Shown here: in pieces, positions 1 to 7,666 of the stretch
Layout: every line of letters begins with the position of its first letter
Numbering within the stretch: position 1 is the stretch's first letter
From: Euryarchaeota archaeon UBA125
Lineage (GTDB): Archaea; Thermoplasmatota; Poseidoniia; Poseidoniales; Thalassarchaeaceae
Reading direction: 5' to 3'
Length of the DNA stretch: 13,784 nt
NCBI GenBank assembly: GCA_002502625.1
Contig: DAPV01000051.1
Coordinates: 17,104 to 30,887 of the forward strand
The notes under the pieces: generated by a model
What the model was told of the DNA's origin: nothing
The model's input: the letters and a program-made list of their open reading frames with translations, nothing else
The model's database searches: none
Translations under genes and position numbers: made by a program

Positions 1-249
1 GAAGAAATTCAAAAAGAAGAAATTGAAGAAGAACAAGAAGATGTAGATGACAAAATAATAGAAGTCATAGCAGAAGAAAATACGGAATCACCTCTAAAAG
101 TAGAGGTTAGGCAAACAATTGAGATGCTAAAAGCCGATGGATTAGATATGACTAGAATTATGGAACATCCAAAATTCTTAGATGTATCTGAAAGGGCATC
201 TGTTGCAGGTATTGACGTTTGGACAATGGTAGTTGGGATGTTTCAGTGA
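1..249 (+). CDS. C-terminal part of an unidentified acidic protein (5' end outside window)
   Basis: An open frame runs from the first base of the window to a TGA at 247-249, giving 82 residues with no start inside the window that must be used. The first ~30 residues are almost all Glu, Asp, Gln, Lys and Ile, which looks like a charged coiled coil or a disordered linker. The last ~50 residues are more balanced and look folded: a predicted helix (VRQTIEMLKADGLDM), then a segment with MEHPKFLDV, ending in WTMVVGMFQ. I do not recognise the family. The reading frame touches the next gene closely: its stop overlaps an alternative GTG start of the zinc-ribbon gene, suggesting one transcription unit. 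The call as a real gene rests on the open frame, codon use like its neighbours, and position. Confidence 0.7.
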   Translation, partial: EEIQKEEIEEEQEDVDDKIIEVIAEENTESPLKVEVRQTIEMLKADGLDMTRIMEHPKFLDVSERASVAGIDVWTMVVGMFQ

Positions 250-284
250 CAAAGATTCAAACGCATCCATTAGATAGGTCATTC

Positions 285-512
285 ATGGTGTACTGCACAG
301 AGTGTGGAAGAGAACAGGCTGATATGGCCAAGTTCTGCCGATACTGTGGAGAACGTATGCCGGGATTAGATTTGGCCGTAAAACTCAAGCAGGAAGCTGC
401 AGCCATTCAACAAGCAAAATCAGGTAGTAGTAATATTCCACAAAACCCAACTAATCCGCAACAGCCTGTTAACGATCGTTTTCGCACTGGAAGCCGTCTA
501 GGTGGCGCTTGA
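285..512 (+). CDS. small double-CxxC zinc-ribbon protein
   Basis: This encodes a 75-residue protein starting MVYCTECGRE. Four cysteines form CxxC-x10-CxxC (C4, C7, C18, C21), with a Gly after the second and fourth Cys, the pattern of the zinc_ribbon_2/DZR class that binds one zinc ion and often serves as a small protein- or nucleic-acid-binding module. After it comes a helix (~28-43, Ala/Lys/Gln rich), then a disordered tail rich in Asn, Gln, Pro and Ser ending in an Arg/Gly segment. I chose the ATG at 285 because the zinc ribbon begins directly after it. A GTG at 246, overlapping the stop of the upstream gene (GTGA), would add 13 residues and is the main alternative. The partner and precise role cannot be told from sequence; its place before rRNA-modification and exosome genes hints at RNA- or translation-related work. 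Confidence 0.7.
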   Translation: MVYCTECGREQADMAKFCRYCGERMPGLDLAVKLKQEAAAIQQAKSGSSNIPQNPTNPQQPVNDRFRTGSRLGGA

Positions 513-541
513 TTCATTCGTCATAACCTCTAGCAAGGGTC

Positions 542-1165
542 ATGAGGCTTCGGCATCTTGCAATGACTCTGTCAAATTTGCCTTCTCATCCGTTCAGAGA
601 ACCTGCACTTGAACAATATGGGACTGATGGCGAAACTGCTGCTAGATGGCTATATTCAATTAATTCTGAAGAACCATTTGAAGATACTAATGGTATCATT
701 GATTTGGGGGCAGGTAATGGTATTCTTGGTATCGGAGCACTTCTTCTTGGAGCGCCAAATGCTATTTTTGTTGAAATTGATGAAGAAGTTTGTAAATCAC
801 TTCAGGAAGCAATCGTATCATTGAATTTAGGAGACAGATGTAGAATTCTAAATGGAGATGTTCGATCAATTAATCATGATGAGATTAGACGTGACATTGT
901 TGTAATGAACCCTCCATGGGGAAGACAAACGCCTCGTGCTGATCGCCCATTTCTTGATACAGCTGTGAGATGCGCTAACGAATCTATTCACCTTTTACAT
1001 GGTAGAGGGGCTAAACATATCGAATCATGGGCGGAATCCTCAGGATGGTTCGCAAAAAAATGGATGGAAGTAGATCTTCCTATGCCTCCAATATACTCCC
1101 ATCATACAAAGAAAAGAAGTACGACTGAGGCGGCTATGTGGTGGATAAAGCGGTCGGCGAATTGA
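542..1165 (+). CDS. METTL5-like rRNA N6-adenine methyltransferase
   Basis: This is a 207-residue class I SAM-dependent methyltransferase. The N-terminus has the LEQYGT signature (23-28) that follows an initial helix in the METTL5 family. SAM-binding motif I is DLGAGNG (54-60), the acidic loop after strand 2 is FVEID (76-80), and the N6-adenine catalytic motif IV is NPPWG (123-127), where the family usually shows NPPFG. The C-terminus (MPPIYSHHTKKRS) matches the Leu-Pro...Tyr...His-Lys-Lys region of METTL5. In eukaryotes METTL5 with TRMT112 makes m6A in 18S rRNA; an archaeal homologue probably modifies the equivalent small-subunit rRNA adenosine in the cytoplasm, which is inference. The length agrees with the family (~200). 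ATG 542 is preferred over the internal ATG at 563 because the family's first helix is then complete. It overlaps only alternative starts of the following Csl4 gene, consistent with an operon. Confidence 0.87.
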   Translation: MRLRHLAMTLSNLPSHPFREPALEQYGTDGETAARWLYSINSEEPFEDTNGIIDLGAGNGILGIGALLLGAPNAIFVEIDEEVCKSLQEAIVSLNLGDRCRILNGDVRSINHDEIRRDIVVMNPPWGRQTPRADRPFLDTAVRCANESIHLLHGRGAKHIESWAESSGWFAKKWMEVDLPMPPIYSHHTKKRSTTEAAMWWIKRSAN

Positions 1166-1191
1166 TAGGGAACCATTCAGTCGCTGGTACC

Positions 1192-2469
1192 ATGAGCCCC
1201 TCAGATGGTTCGTTTGTTACCCCAGGAACAAGCCTTTCCTTGAGCGATGAAATAGTTACAGGATCGGGCATTGGTCGACATCAGAATCAATGGGTTGCTC
1301 TACGTTCAGGAACACTAAGTATTGGTGAAGAAGTTGTTGATGTAATTGCTACAGTTTCTACACCTAAAATTCCTCAAGAAGGAGAAGTAATCATTGGACG
1401 TGTTTCTCGTCTTCATTCAAAAACTGCAGAGATAGAAATTCTACATATTGAAGGTCGAGAAGATGCGAATAGGACTCAAGATGCTCTTCATAGAACAGCA
1501 GATATTTTTGTCTCAGAAATTGTTGACAGATTCATGCCATCTCCTGGAGACGGGATGAGAAGTAGAGACATAGTTAGAGCAAGAGTAATTCAATCAGAAC
1601 CAATGGTAAAGGCATCTTGTAAAGGAGACCCATCTTTAGGTGTCCTTCATTCCATTTGTCCTGTCTGTGGAGTTTTTCTAAATGTGAGTGATAAAACTCC
1701 AGATCAAAATGTAATGTGTGATCGTTGTGACTACACAGGATATCGTGCTCTATCGAATGGTTACGGACATGGACACGTAATCCCTGAAGATGTTGATCTT
1801 TCTCCACTTAATCGTGGAGGAGAAAGATGGACTGAAGAAATGGATGGACGATTAGGACATGATGGTGCTCGCCCTTATCTTTCACCTATGGCAGATTTTC
1901 GTCGTGGAGAAAATCACAAAATGCCTAACAGTCAAATTAGAAAACCAACCGGTCGAGATGGACGGCCAAGAAGAGAAATGCATGCTGCAACATGCACGCT
2001 TTGTGGGGTTGCTACTAAAGTACCATTCCAACCAACTCCAGGCAAGCCTATACGATGTAGAGATTGCATGGACAAGGTGAAATCTGGCGAGGTTTCTCAA
2101 GAAGAATTCGGAAAAGAAAGAGAAGTAATCAACAAAATGAAACATGAAGCAGAGAAGGCAGCAGGACTCAAAGTGTTCGTAGGTGGTTTGCCTCATAGTG
2201 CAACTGAAGAAGAAATTAGAGAAGTTGTTGAACCTCATGGTTCTCTCAAAAAGATAGATATCGTTACCGACCGAGAAGGTTCACCCAAAGGATTTGGATT
2301 CATTGTTTTTGATGATCCTGACCAAGGAAGAGCTGCGATTAAAGCCATGAAAGATATCAAACTGGGCGGAAGGAGACTCCGATTCGAAGAGGCAAACTCA
2401 GGTGGAGGAGGAAGAAAAGGAGGCCGTGGAAACGGCAAAGGTCGTGGAGACCATAGGCGTAGAAACTGA
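1192..2469 (+). CDS. csl4: exosome subunit Csl4 fused to a zinc module and an RRM domain
   Basis: This is a 425-residue RNA-binding cap subunit of the archaeal RNA exosome, which degrades and tails RNA. Residues ~8-45 match the Csl4 N-terminal domain (FVTPGTSL... then a Gly-rich turn and strands), ~60-145 the S1-like domain (EGEVIIGRV...DIVRARVI), and ~153-182 the Csl4 zinc ribbon (C156, C159, C176, C179). An ordinary archaeal Csl4 stops near here (~180-200 residues). This one continues with a linker, a second zinc module of exact CxxC-x17-CxxC form (C268, C271, C289, C292; TIGR04272-like), a Lys/Glu helix, and an RRM: RNP2 VFVGGL (328-333) and RNP1 KGFGFIVF (366-373). It ends in a Gly/Arg/Lys tail (403-425). 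ATG 1192 is chosen because the Csl4 domain begins soon after; GTG 1138 and TTG 1162 (TTGA overlap with the upstream stop) are alternatives adding 18 or 10 residues. Confidence 0.88.
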   Translation: MSPSDGSFVTPGTSLSLSDEIVTGSGIGRHQNQWVALRSGTLSIGEEVVDVIATVSTPKIPQEGEVIIGRVSRLHSKTAEIEILHIEGREDANRTQDALHRTADIFVSEIVDRFMPSPGDGMRSRDIVRARVIQSEPMVKASCKGDPSLGVLHSICPVCGVFLNVSDKTPDQNVMCDRCDYTGYRALSNGYGHGHVIPEDVDLSPLNRGGERWTEEMDGRLGHDGARPYLSPMADFRRGENHKMPNSQIRKPTGRDGRPRREMHAATCTLCGVATKVPFQPTPGKPIRCRDCMDKVKSGEVSQEEFGKEREVINKMKHEAEKAAGLKVFVGGLPHSATEEEIREVVEPHGSLKKIDIVTDREGSPKGFGFIVFDDPDQGRAAIKAMKDIKLGGRRLRFEEANSGGGGRKGGRGNGKGRGDHRRRN

Positions 2470-2522
2470 ATTTACGCTTAGAATGATATCCTAATACCCT
2501 AAAGAGAGATTGAGTGGGACGA

Positions 2523-4277
2523 ATGACTTGGTTAGTCATTGATGGATATGAAGATGAACCAGCAGCATTCGGTGTACCACCCTATGTAGGATTTCACATC
2601 CGTTATGTCTGTGGATTACTAAGTTCAAAAAACATCGAATATGAATTCATCACAATCGATCAATGGAGATTGGGAGAAAGACCACAGAGTATCAAAGAAG
2701 GAAAGTTGCAAGGAATTGCATTAATTGCTGGGGCTGTGGTACCTGGGAAATACCTCAGAGGAACACCAATTTCTTTGAAAGAAACCGATTCTATGATTCG
2801 ATCATTTCCAAGAGAAATACCGATTATTGCAGGAGGCTGGGCAATTAGAGGATGGAGACAACAAGGATGGAGTCCTCTAAGAAAGGGATTATTTCTGGCT
2901 CTTCAAGATACAGATGCAACCTTGAATCATTATCTGGAAAATGGAGAATGGGCTCACAAAAGGAGAACTTCTGAACAATGGTCAAAATGGGCTAGAGAAG
3001 GTGCATCAAGTTTAGCGGTAAAACATCATCCAGATATTGGTACTGAAGAAAACCCTGGACCACTGACCTACGAAGTTGAGGTTTACCAAGGATGTGTACG
3101 TTACAAAAGAGGGTGTAAATTTTGTATTGAACCAAAAAAAGGAGTACCTCTATGGAGAACTCCTGAAGATGTAATTGAAGAAATTAGGGTTGCAGTAGAT
3201 AATGGAGTTAGGCATATCCGACTTGGTGGTATGACAGACGTTTTCACTTACATGGCAGAAGGGGTTGTTGAACTAGAATATCCAATCCCTAATCCTGAAC
3301 CGATAGCCAAACTTCTTCATGGTATTAGAGAAGATGAACGAATTAAAACTCTACATGTAGATAATGGAAATCCAAGTATAATTGCAGAAAATTTAGAACC
3401 TTCAGAAGAGATAACAAAAACACTTGTAGAAACTCTTTCAGATGGTGCAGTTCTATCATTCGGACTAGAATCAGCTGATCCTCAAGTCCATGTTGAGAAT
3501 TGGCTAAATTGTGACTCTAAACAATTACACACAGCAATAGATTTGATCAATAAATATGGAAAAGAAAGAGGTGATAGAGGTCTTCCAAAACTTCTTCCCG
3601 GCCTGAATTTCATTGCTGGATTAAGAGGAGAAACTGATGAATCATACAGATTTAATCGAGAACTATTGGAATCACTCAAAAATTCTGGATTATGGGTTAG
3701 AAGAATCAATATTCGTCAGGTTGAAGGTAAAGGATTTCAAGAAGTAAACGAAAAACCGTTTAAGAAATTCAAGCAATGGGTTAGAGAAGAAATTGATACT
3801 CCATTACTTCAGGAAATGTTTCCAATCGGTCAGAGATTAAATGACCTATATTGGGAAGCACATGATGGAAGAACAAGGCTACCTCGACATATCACAAATG
3901 AGATTCATCAAAACCCATCAATTTATGGAAAACCAGGATTGACAATGGGAAGACAAATTGGAGCATATCCAATTCTGATGGGAGTAAATTACCATATTCC
4001 TCTAGAAACTAGTAGTGACGTAATTGTAACTGGACATGGTTCTAGAAGTCTCACAGGTATCGAAATAGGATTGGACCCAAATATAATGACTGAACGTCAA
4101 TTTAGATCTATTCCGGGAATCGGTGACAAAGCTGCATGGAAGATTGTATCGACACGAGCCAACCGACTTTCAATGAATTCAGATTCTCCCGCATTTGAAA
4201 ATATTCATGATGTATTTGATGCAATAGATATTCAAATGCCTGAAATAGCAAATTTAGTAATGGAGGTGAAAAATTGA
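2523..4277 (+). CDS. COG1031-type radical SAM protein with C-terminal helix-hairpin-helix
   Basis: This 584-residue protein opens with a Rossmann-like region (MTWLVIDGYEDEP...PPYVGFHIRY) typical of COG1031. The radical SAM cluster motif is C191-x6-C198-x2-C201 (GCVRYKRGCKFCIEP); the wide first spacing is usual for this family, where canonical members have CxxxCxxC. Downstream are a Gly-rich SAM-binding strand (RLGGMTDVF) and the barrel strands (FGLESAD, GLNFIAGLRGETDES). The C-terminal ~70 residues carry a helix-hairpin-helix with IPGIG (530-534), a nucleic-acid-binding fold. Substrate is unknown for the family; a nucleic-acid target is an inference from the HhH. GTG 2514 is an alternative start adding three residues. 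It is translationally coupled to the SMUG1-like gene, whose TTG overlaps its TGA, so the two are probably co-expressed. Confidence 0.83.
   Translation: MTWLVIDGYEDEPAAFGVPPYVGFHIRYVCGLLSSKNIEYEFITIDQWRLGERPQSIKEGKLQGIALIAGAVVPGKYLRGTPISLKETDSMIRSFPREIPIIAGGWAIRGWRQQGWSPLRKGLFLALQDTDATLNHYLENGEWAHKRRTSEQWSKWAREGASSLAVKHHPDIGTEENPGPLTYEVEVYQGCVRYKRGCKFCIEPKKGVPLWRTPEDVIEEIRVAVDNGVRHIRLGGMTDVFTYMAEGVVELEYPIPNPEPIAKLLHGIREDERIKTLHVDNGNPSIIAENLEPSEEITKTLVETLSDGAVLSFGLESADPQVHVENWLNCDSKQLHTAIDLINKYGKERGDRGLPKLLPGLNFIAGLRGETDESYRFNRELLESLKNSGLWVRRINIRQVEGKGFQEVNEKPFKKFKQWVREEIDTPLLQEMFPIGQRLNDLYWEAHDGRTRLPRHITNEIHQNPSIYGKPGLTMGRQIGAYPILMGVNYHIPLETSSDVIVTGHGSRSLTGIEIGLDPNIMTERQFRSIPGIGDKAAWKIVSTRANRLSMNSDSPAFENIHDVFDAIDIQMPEIANLVMEVKN
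4262..4269 (+). promoter_or_regulatory. strong Shine-Dalgarno deciding a TTG start
   Basis: GGAGGTGA lies inside the last codons of the radical SAM gene and is followed after four bases by TTG at 4274. It is a near-complete complement to the 16S rRNA 3' end, and supports the non-ATG start of the next gene and translational coupling across the TTGA overlap. Confidence 0.8.
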
Positions 4278-5014
4278 ATATTGTAGAACAATTGTTAGAA
4301 AATGCAGATGCTCTAAGAATTAATGCGAATGAAATCATTCCCAGATTAATCAAAAATTCTTCAAAAATTGAATTTGCATATAATCCTCTAGAATACGCAT
4401 GGAGCCCTCATTCAGAATATATTCGAAGACACGGAGGGATGGGTGCAAAGATTCTACTCGTTGGGATGAATCCTGGACATGGGATGGGAAATACGGGTAT
4501 TCCCTTTGGTTGTCCGAAAATGGTTCGTGAGACTTTGAAAATCACAGGATTAGAAGTAAGATCACCAATGAATACTCACCCAAAACGTCCAGTAATAGGA
4601 TTGGAACATCCAAAACCAGAAGTTTCAGGAACGAGAATATGGGGGTTATTATCTGAAATATATGGTCCAGAAAATGCAGCTGGTGCAGAAGTTTTCATTG
4701 TCAATCACTGCCCTCTATGGATGTTTGATGAAAAAGGAAGAAACATTACGCCTGACAAATTGACTGGAGGTGTTTCTACTCAATTGGCAGAAATTTGTGA
4801 TAAACATCTGAGAAATGTTGTAGAAATTTTACAAATTAAACGCGTAATTGGGGTTGGAAGATACGCTCAAAAACGAATTAACGAGATTTTCATTACTGGA
4901 GATGGTCCTGAACTAGATGGAATTCCTCATCCAAGTCCTGCAAATCCATTTGCAAATCGAAATGGTGGAGAGGATTGGAGAGAGGCATTCAAACATGCAC
5001 TAGATCGATTATGA
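4274..5014 (+). CDS. smug1: SMUG1-like uracil-DNA glycosylase (UDG family 3)
   Basis: This 246-residue protein is a base-excision-repair glycosylase that would remove uracil and probably oxidised pyrimidines such as 5-hydroxymethyluracil from DNA. Motif 1 is GMNPGHGMGNTGIPFG (64-79) with N66 aligned to the catalytic Asn85 of human SMUG1 and F78 to Phe98. The central NHCPL places N144 at human Asn163, and motif 2 HPSPANP (219-225) supplies H219 at human His239. The stretch HPKRPVIGLE...SGTRIWG is very close to human SMUG1 as I remember it. Between N66 and F78 there is one residue fewer than in the human protein (NPG-H-GM instead of NPG-PF-GM). The TTG start is supported by the strong upstream Shine-Dalgarno. 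The 3' end overlaps the stop codon of the convergent surface-protein gene by six bases. Family assignment is firm; substrate range is inferred. Confidence 0.9.
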   Translation: MNIVEQLLENADALRINANEIIPRLIKNSSKIEFAYNPLEYAWSPHSEYIRRHGGMGAKILLVGMNPGHGMGNTGIPFGCPKMVRETLKITGLEVRSPMNTHPKRPVIGLEHPKPEVSGTRIWGLLSEIYGPENAAGAEVFIVNHCPLWMFDEKGRNITPDKLTGGVSTQLAEICDKHLRNVVEILQIKRVIGVGRYAQKRINEIFITGDGPELDGIPHPSPANPFANRNGGEDWREAFKHALDRL

Positions 5015-7606
5015 ACGTTGACGAATTAATCGCAAGCCAATTACACTCAAAATCGTTAGAATAACAAGATTAGTCCAATCAAAAACATACTGCTGATCAA
5101 GAAGAGTAGTATCCGAAGATTGCTGTCCAGGGCCTCCCCCTCCTCCACATCCGTCTGGAGGAGGACCAATGCCTGGGCCCCAAGTTTCACCATATCCTGC
5201 ACATGGATCGCTACCATCTCCTCCATCTCCTCCATCAGAAACTTCTCCATGATAACAAATTAAGAAATATGGAAAGCCCATTTCTCCGATTCCATTTTCT
5301 ATAGTAGAATGATAATGATAAATCCCCTGAGGGAAATCAGGTGTTGGTCCAAAATGACCATTACAAACATCCAAATGTCCCAAACCAGATACATATTCGT
5401 AATCATCTATTCCGTTGTATCCATTTTGACCGGATTTCAAACGATATGATGATTTCATCTCTACAATTTGTCCTGTGCCATCATCCCCATATACTCCATA
5501 AATTGGATACCCATCAAAAGCAATACCGATTACGTCTGATGCTTCACCTGTATTTGTTGAAGAGGGGAAAGAATAGTCTCTCCAACCTTCTCCAGCCGTT
5601 TCATTAGGATGCCAATGAACACAGTTTCCATCTGCATGGTAGTGGTATACTCCACCTGGACCAGAATGCCCATGACAAAGACCTAGCCAGATATGTTGTC
5701 TATCTTCTTCATAAACTCCTTCATTCGAAGCAACTGCATCTCCTCCAGGTCCATCTTCAGGGCCAAATATTGGAACTCCATTGATTGCGATTGCAATATC
5801 TCCTCTATCGGCTGCACACTGATAATCCCCATTTGCTTCGGGACAATTAGCAGAATTATGTCCGCCAGTGGTATCATTTGTGGGAGAACGAGGAACTACC
5901 CATGTGTAAGACTGAGTAGATGTACAACAGCCGGGACCAGATTCAAGATCATGATTCGGAATTCCATTGGAGCTAATTGTTACAGTATCATTCTCCAGTG
6001 TGATGGTTACTGAGCAGATATGATTGTCATCACCCGTGGTATTGTAATCATCAACTCCGACTCCAGTTCCATTTTGACAGAGAAATTTATCCACCCAAAA
6101 AAGACCTAAATCAGACGGATCGTATACATTGCCATCTACTGCATCGCAATCATCTGGAAGTCCATCTCCATCTGAATCAAGACTATCGTCAAAACCAGGA
6201 CATTGATCATTTTGATCATCGACTCCATCGCCATCATCATCATCATCACAACCATCTGGAATCCCATCGTTATCCCAATCGGTATTATCGTCATATCCTT
6301 CACAAATATCTGAAGCATCATCTACACCATCTCCATCTGAATCAGGCAATGCATCATCAAAAACAACATCAATGTAAATAGAATCTTCAAAGATTATCTC
6401 ATGTATTCCTACTGTTTGCTCTACTCCATCAACAGTGATTGTAACATTCTCTAAGTCAAGGAACAATGGAGCAAATGTTGAATCTCCTGATTCAGAAATA
6501 TTCCATACTGCAAAGAAAAGAGAAAGATTTACTGTTATCGGCTCATATGTTTCGATGTGTAACTTTCCAGTATCATCATGAGTATGCAAAAGATGCATTG
6601 CATTTGGGCAGACAGAAGTATCAATTCCCATATTATTTGGAATTGGAATCTCAGTACCTCGGACTGTCAAATTAATCCAAGGATGAATATGCATTGCTAA
6701 ATTAGAATGCCCGCCTAAACATTGTTCGGCTAAGGGTATAGGTTCATCGTCATCCATTGTTTCATTTGATTGATTAGAAGAATTATTATTTCCAACTACA
6801 GATTCAGAAGAAGAATTTCTTAAAAATTCAACTACCTGATCGAATGTTTCATCACTACTGAATGGAAGATGATGATCTGCAGAACTACTTACTAGATGTA
6901 ACGGAGAAGAAAAATTACCTGCTAATTCTGCTGAACCATAAGCAAAAACATCTTGTTCACCTTCAAAAATTAGAGCAGGTATATCGAAAGGAGCAACTTC
7001 TTCAACAGTATCCATTAGACCATGATGCAGAGTTTCCATATACCCATTGAATAACAAAGCCTTGTCAAAAGAAGAGTCCGAATTCGCGAGATAAATCGGA
7101 ATCATAGCTGCACCTTGAGAATAGCCTAGAATCGCATAAAATGGACCATTATTTTCTACAAATGTATCAAGATAATTGATTGAGGTGTCTGCCCAACCTC
7201 TATCTTCTGTGTAGCTATCTTTTCCACCTGGAACATCATTAATCCAAACTCCCCCGTTTTCAGGAGATTGAGCAAAAATAAATTCAAATTCAGGAAGTGC
7301 ATTTCGTAAATCTTGCATCCCTTGTTGATTTTGGAATGAAGATGCAGATTCTCCACCACCATGTAAGGCTAAAACCTTGAGATTGGAAGTATTGTTTGAC
7401 TGGGTATCTGTATTGTCTGAATCATCTGATTTTTCATCAAATTCATTTTTTAGATCATCATCCAAATTCTCACCAGCATTCAAATCATTTTCTATATCGT
7501 CAGAAGTAGATTCTTCATTAGAAAATAAGTAGACTGCTCCCCCTCCTGCGAATAAACCTAACAAGAAAATGATTCCGATTATGAGGGCTGTCGTATTGTT
7601 CGACAT
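5009..7606 (-). CDS. membrane-anchored surface protein: serine hydrolase, His-rich domain, TSP3 repeats, YHYH domain
   Basis: This 865-residue protein starts with a hydrophobic signal anchor (8-28) and an acidic linker. Residues ~77-265 form an FSH1-like alpha/beta hydrolase: ALHGGG (80-85), nucleophile elbow GYSQG with S163, likely acid D219 (EGEQD) and likely His at 245/246 (ADHH). Residues ~296-400 are a His-rich domain with HIHPW (306-310) and LHTHDDTGKLHIE (340-352) plus C296/C333, suggestive of metal binding. Residues ~421-490 are thrombospondin type-3 Asp repeats (DSDGDGVDD, DWDNDGIPDGCDDDDDGDG, DSDGDGLPDDCD) that bind calcium. Residues ~500-785 are a YHYH domain (GVYHYH 652-657, FDGYPIYG 697-704, GIYHYH 761-766) with many Cys and His. 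A Gly-rich linker leads to a C-terminal membrane helix (~842-860) and a basic end (RLIRQRS). It is probably held on the outer face of the cell; substrate and metal are unknown. Confidence 0.83.
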   Translation of the reverse strand: MSNNTTALIIGIIFLLGLFAGGGAVYLFSNEESTSDDIENDLNAGENLDDDLKNEFDEKSDDSDNTDTQSNNTSNLKVLALHGGGESASSFQNQQGMQDLRNALPEFEFIFAQSPENGGVWINDVPGGKDSYTEDRGWADTSINYLDTFVENNGPFYAILGYSQGAAMIPIYLANSDSSFDKALLFNGYMETLHHGLMDTVEEVAPFDIPALIFEGEQDVFAYGSAELAGNFSSPLHLVSSSADHHLPFSSDETFDQVVEFLRNSSSESVVGNNNSSNQSNETMDDDEPIPLAEQCLGGHSNLAMHIHPWINLTVRGTEIPIPNNMGIDTSVCPNAMHLLHTHDDTGKLHIETYEPITVNLSLFFAVWNISESGDSTFAPLFLDLENVTITVDGVEQTVGIHEIIFEDSIYIDVVFDDALPDSDGDGVDDASDICEGYDDNTDWDNDGIPDGCDDDDDGDGVDDQNDQCPGFDDSLDSDGDGLPDDCDAVDGNVYDPSDLGLFWVDKFLCQNGTGVGVDDYNTTGDDNHICSVTITLENDTVTISSNGIPNHDLESGPGCCTSTQSYTWVVPRSPTNDTTGGHNSANCPEANGDYQCAADRGDIAIAINGVPIFGPEDGPGGDAVASNEGVYEEDRQHIWLGLCHGHSGPGGVYHYHADGNCVHWHPNETAGEGWRDYSFPSSTNTGEASDVIGIAFDGYPIYGVYGDDGTGQIVEMKSSYRLKSGQNGYNGIDDYEYVSGLGHLDVCNGHFGPTPDFPQGIYHYHSTIENGIGEMGFPYFLICYHGEVSDGGDGGDGSDPCAGYGETWGPGIGPPPDGCGGGGGPGQQSSDTTLLDQQYVFDWTNLVILTILSVIGLRLIRQRS

Positions 7607-7629
7607 AAATCTTAATGATACTCAATAGC

Positions 7630-7639
7630 ATATAATAAA
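7630..7639 (-). promoter_or_regulatory. TATA box for the surface-protein gene, leaderless spacing
   Basis: On the minus strand the sequence reads TTTATTATAT, close to the archaeal TATA consensus, centred about 28 nt before the ATG at 7606. In archaea the start of transcription lies roughly 25-27 nt after the box centre, so the transcript would begin at or next to the start codon. No Shine-Dalgarno is seen. Confidence 0.6.
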
Positions 7640-7666
7640 TAGAGTGAAAATGTTCGTAATTCCTAA

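Noticed and set aside
219..284. TTG 219 start for the zinc-ribbon protein
   Set aside because: It would overlap the upstream gene by 31 bases and adds residues translated from that gene in another frame; ATG 285 (or GTG 246) is more natural.
1138..1191. GTG 1138 start for Csl4
   Set aside because: The added 18 residues largely overlap the METTL5-like gene and precede the Csl4 fold; ATG 1192 gives a normal N-terminus.
5205..5240. Short ccatctcct repeats
   Set aside because: They encode the Gly/Asp-rich linker before the C-terminal anchor of the surface protein.
6120..6350. Nucleotide tandem repeat (atc/cat-rich)
   Set aside because: It is the coding image of the Asp-rich thrombospondin type-3 repeats, not a separate DNA repeat or CRISPR array.
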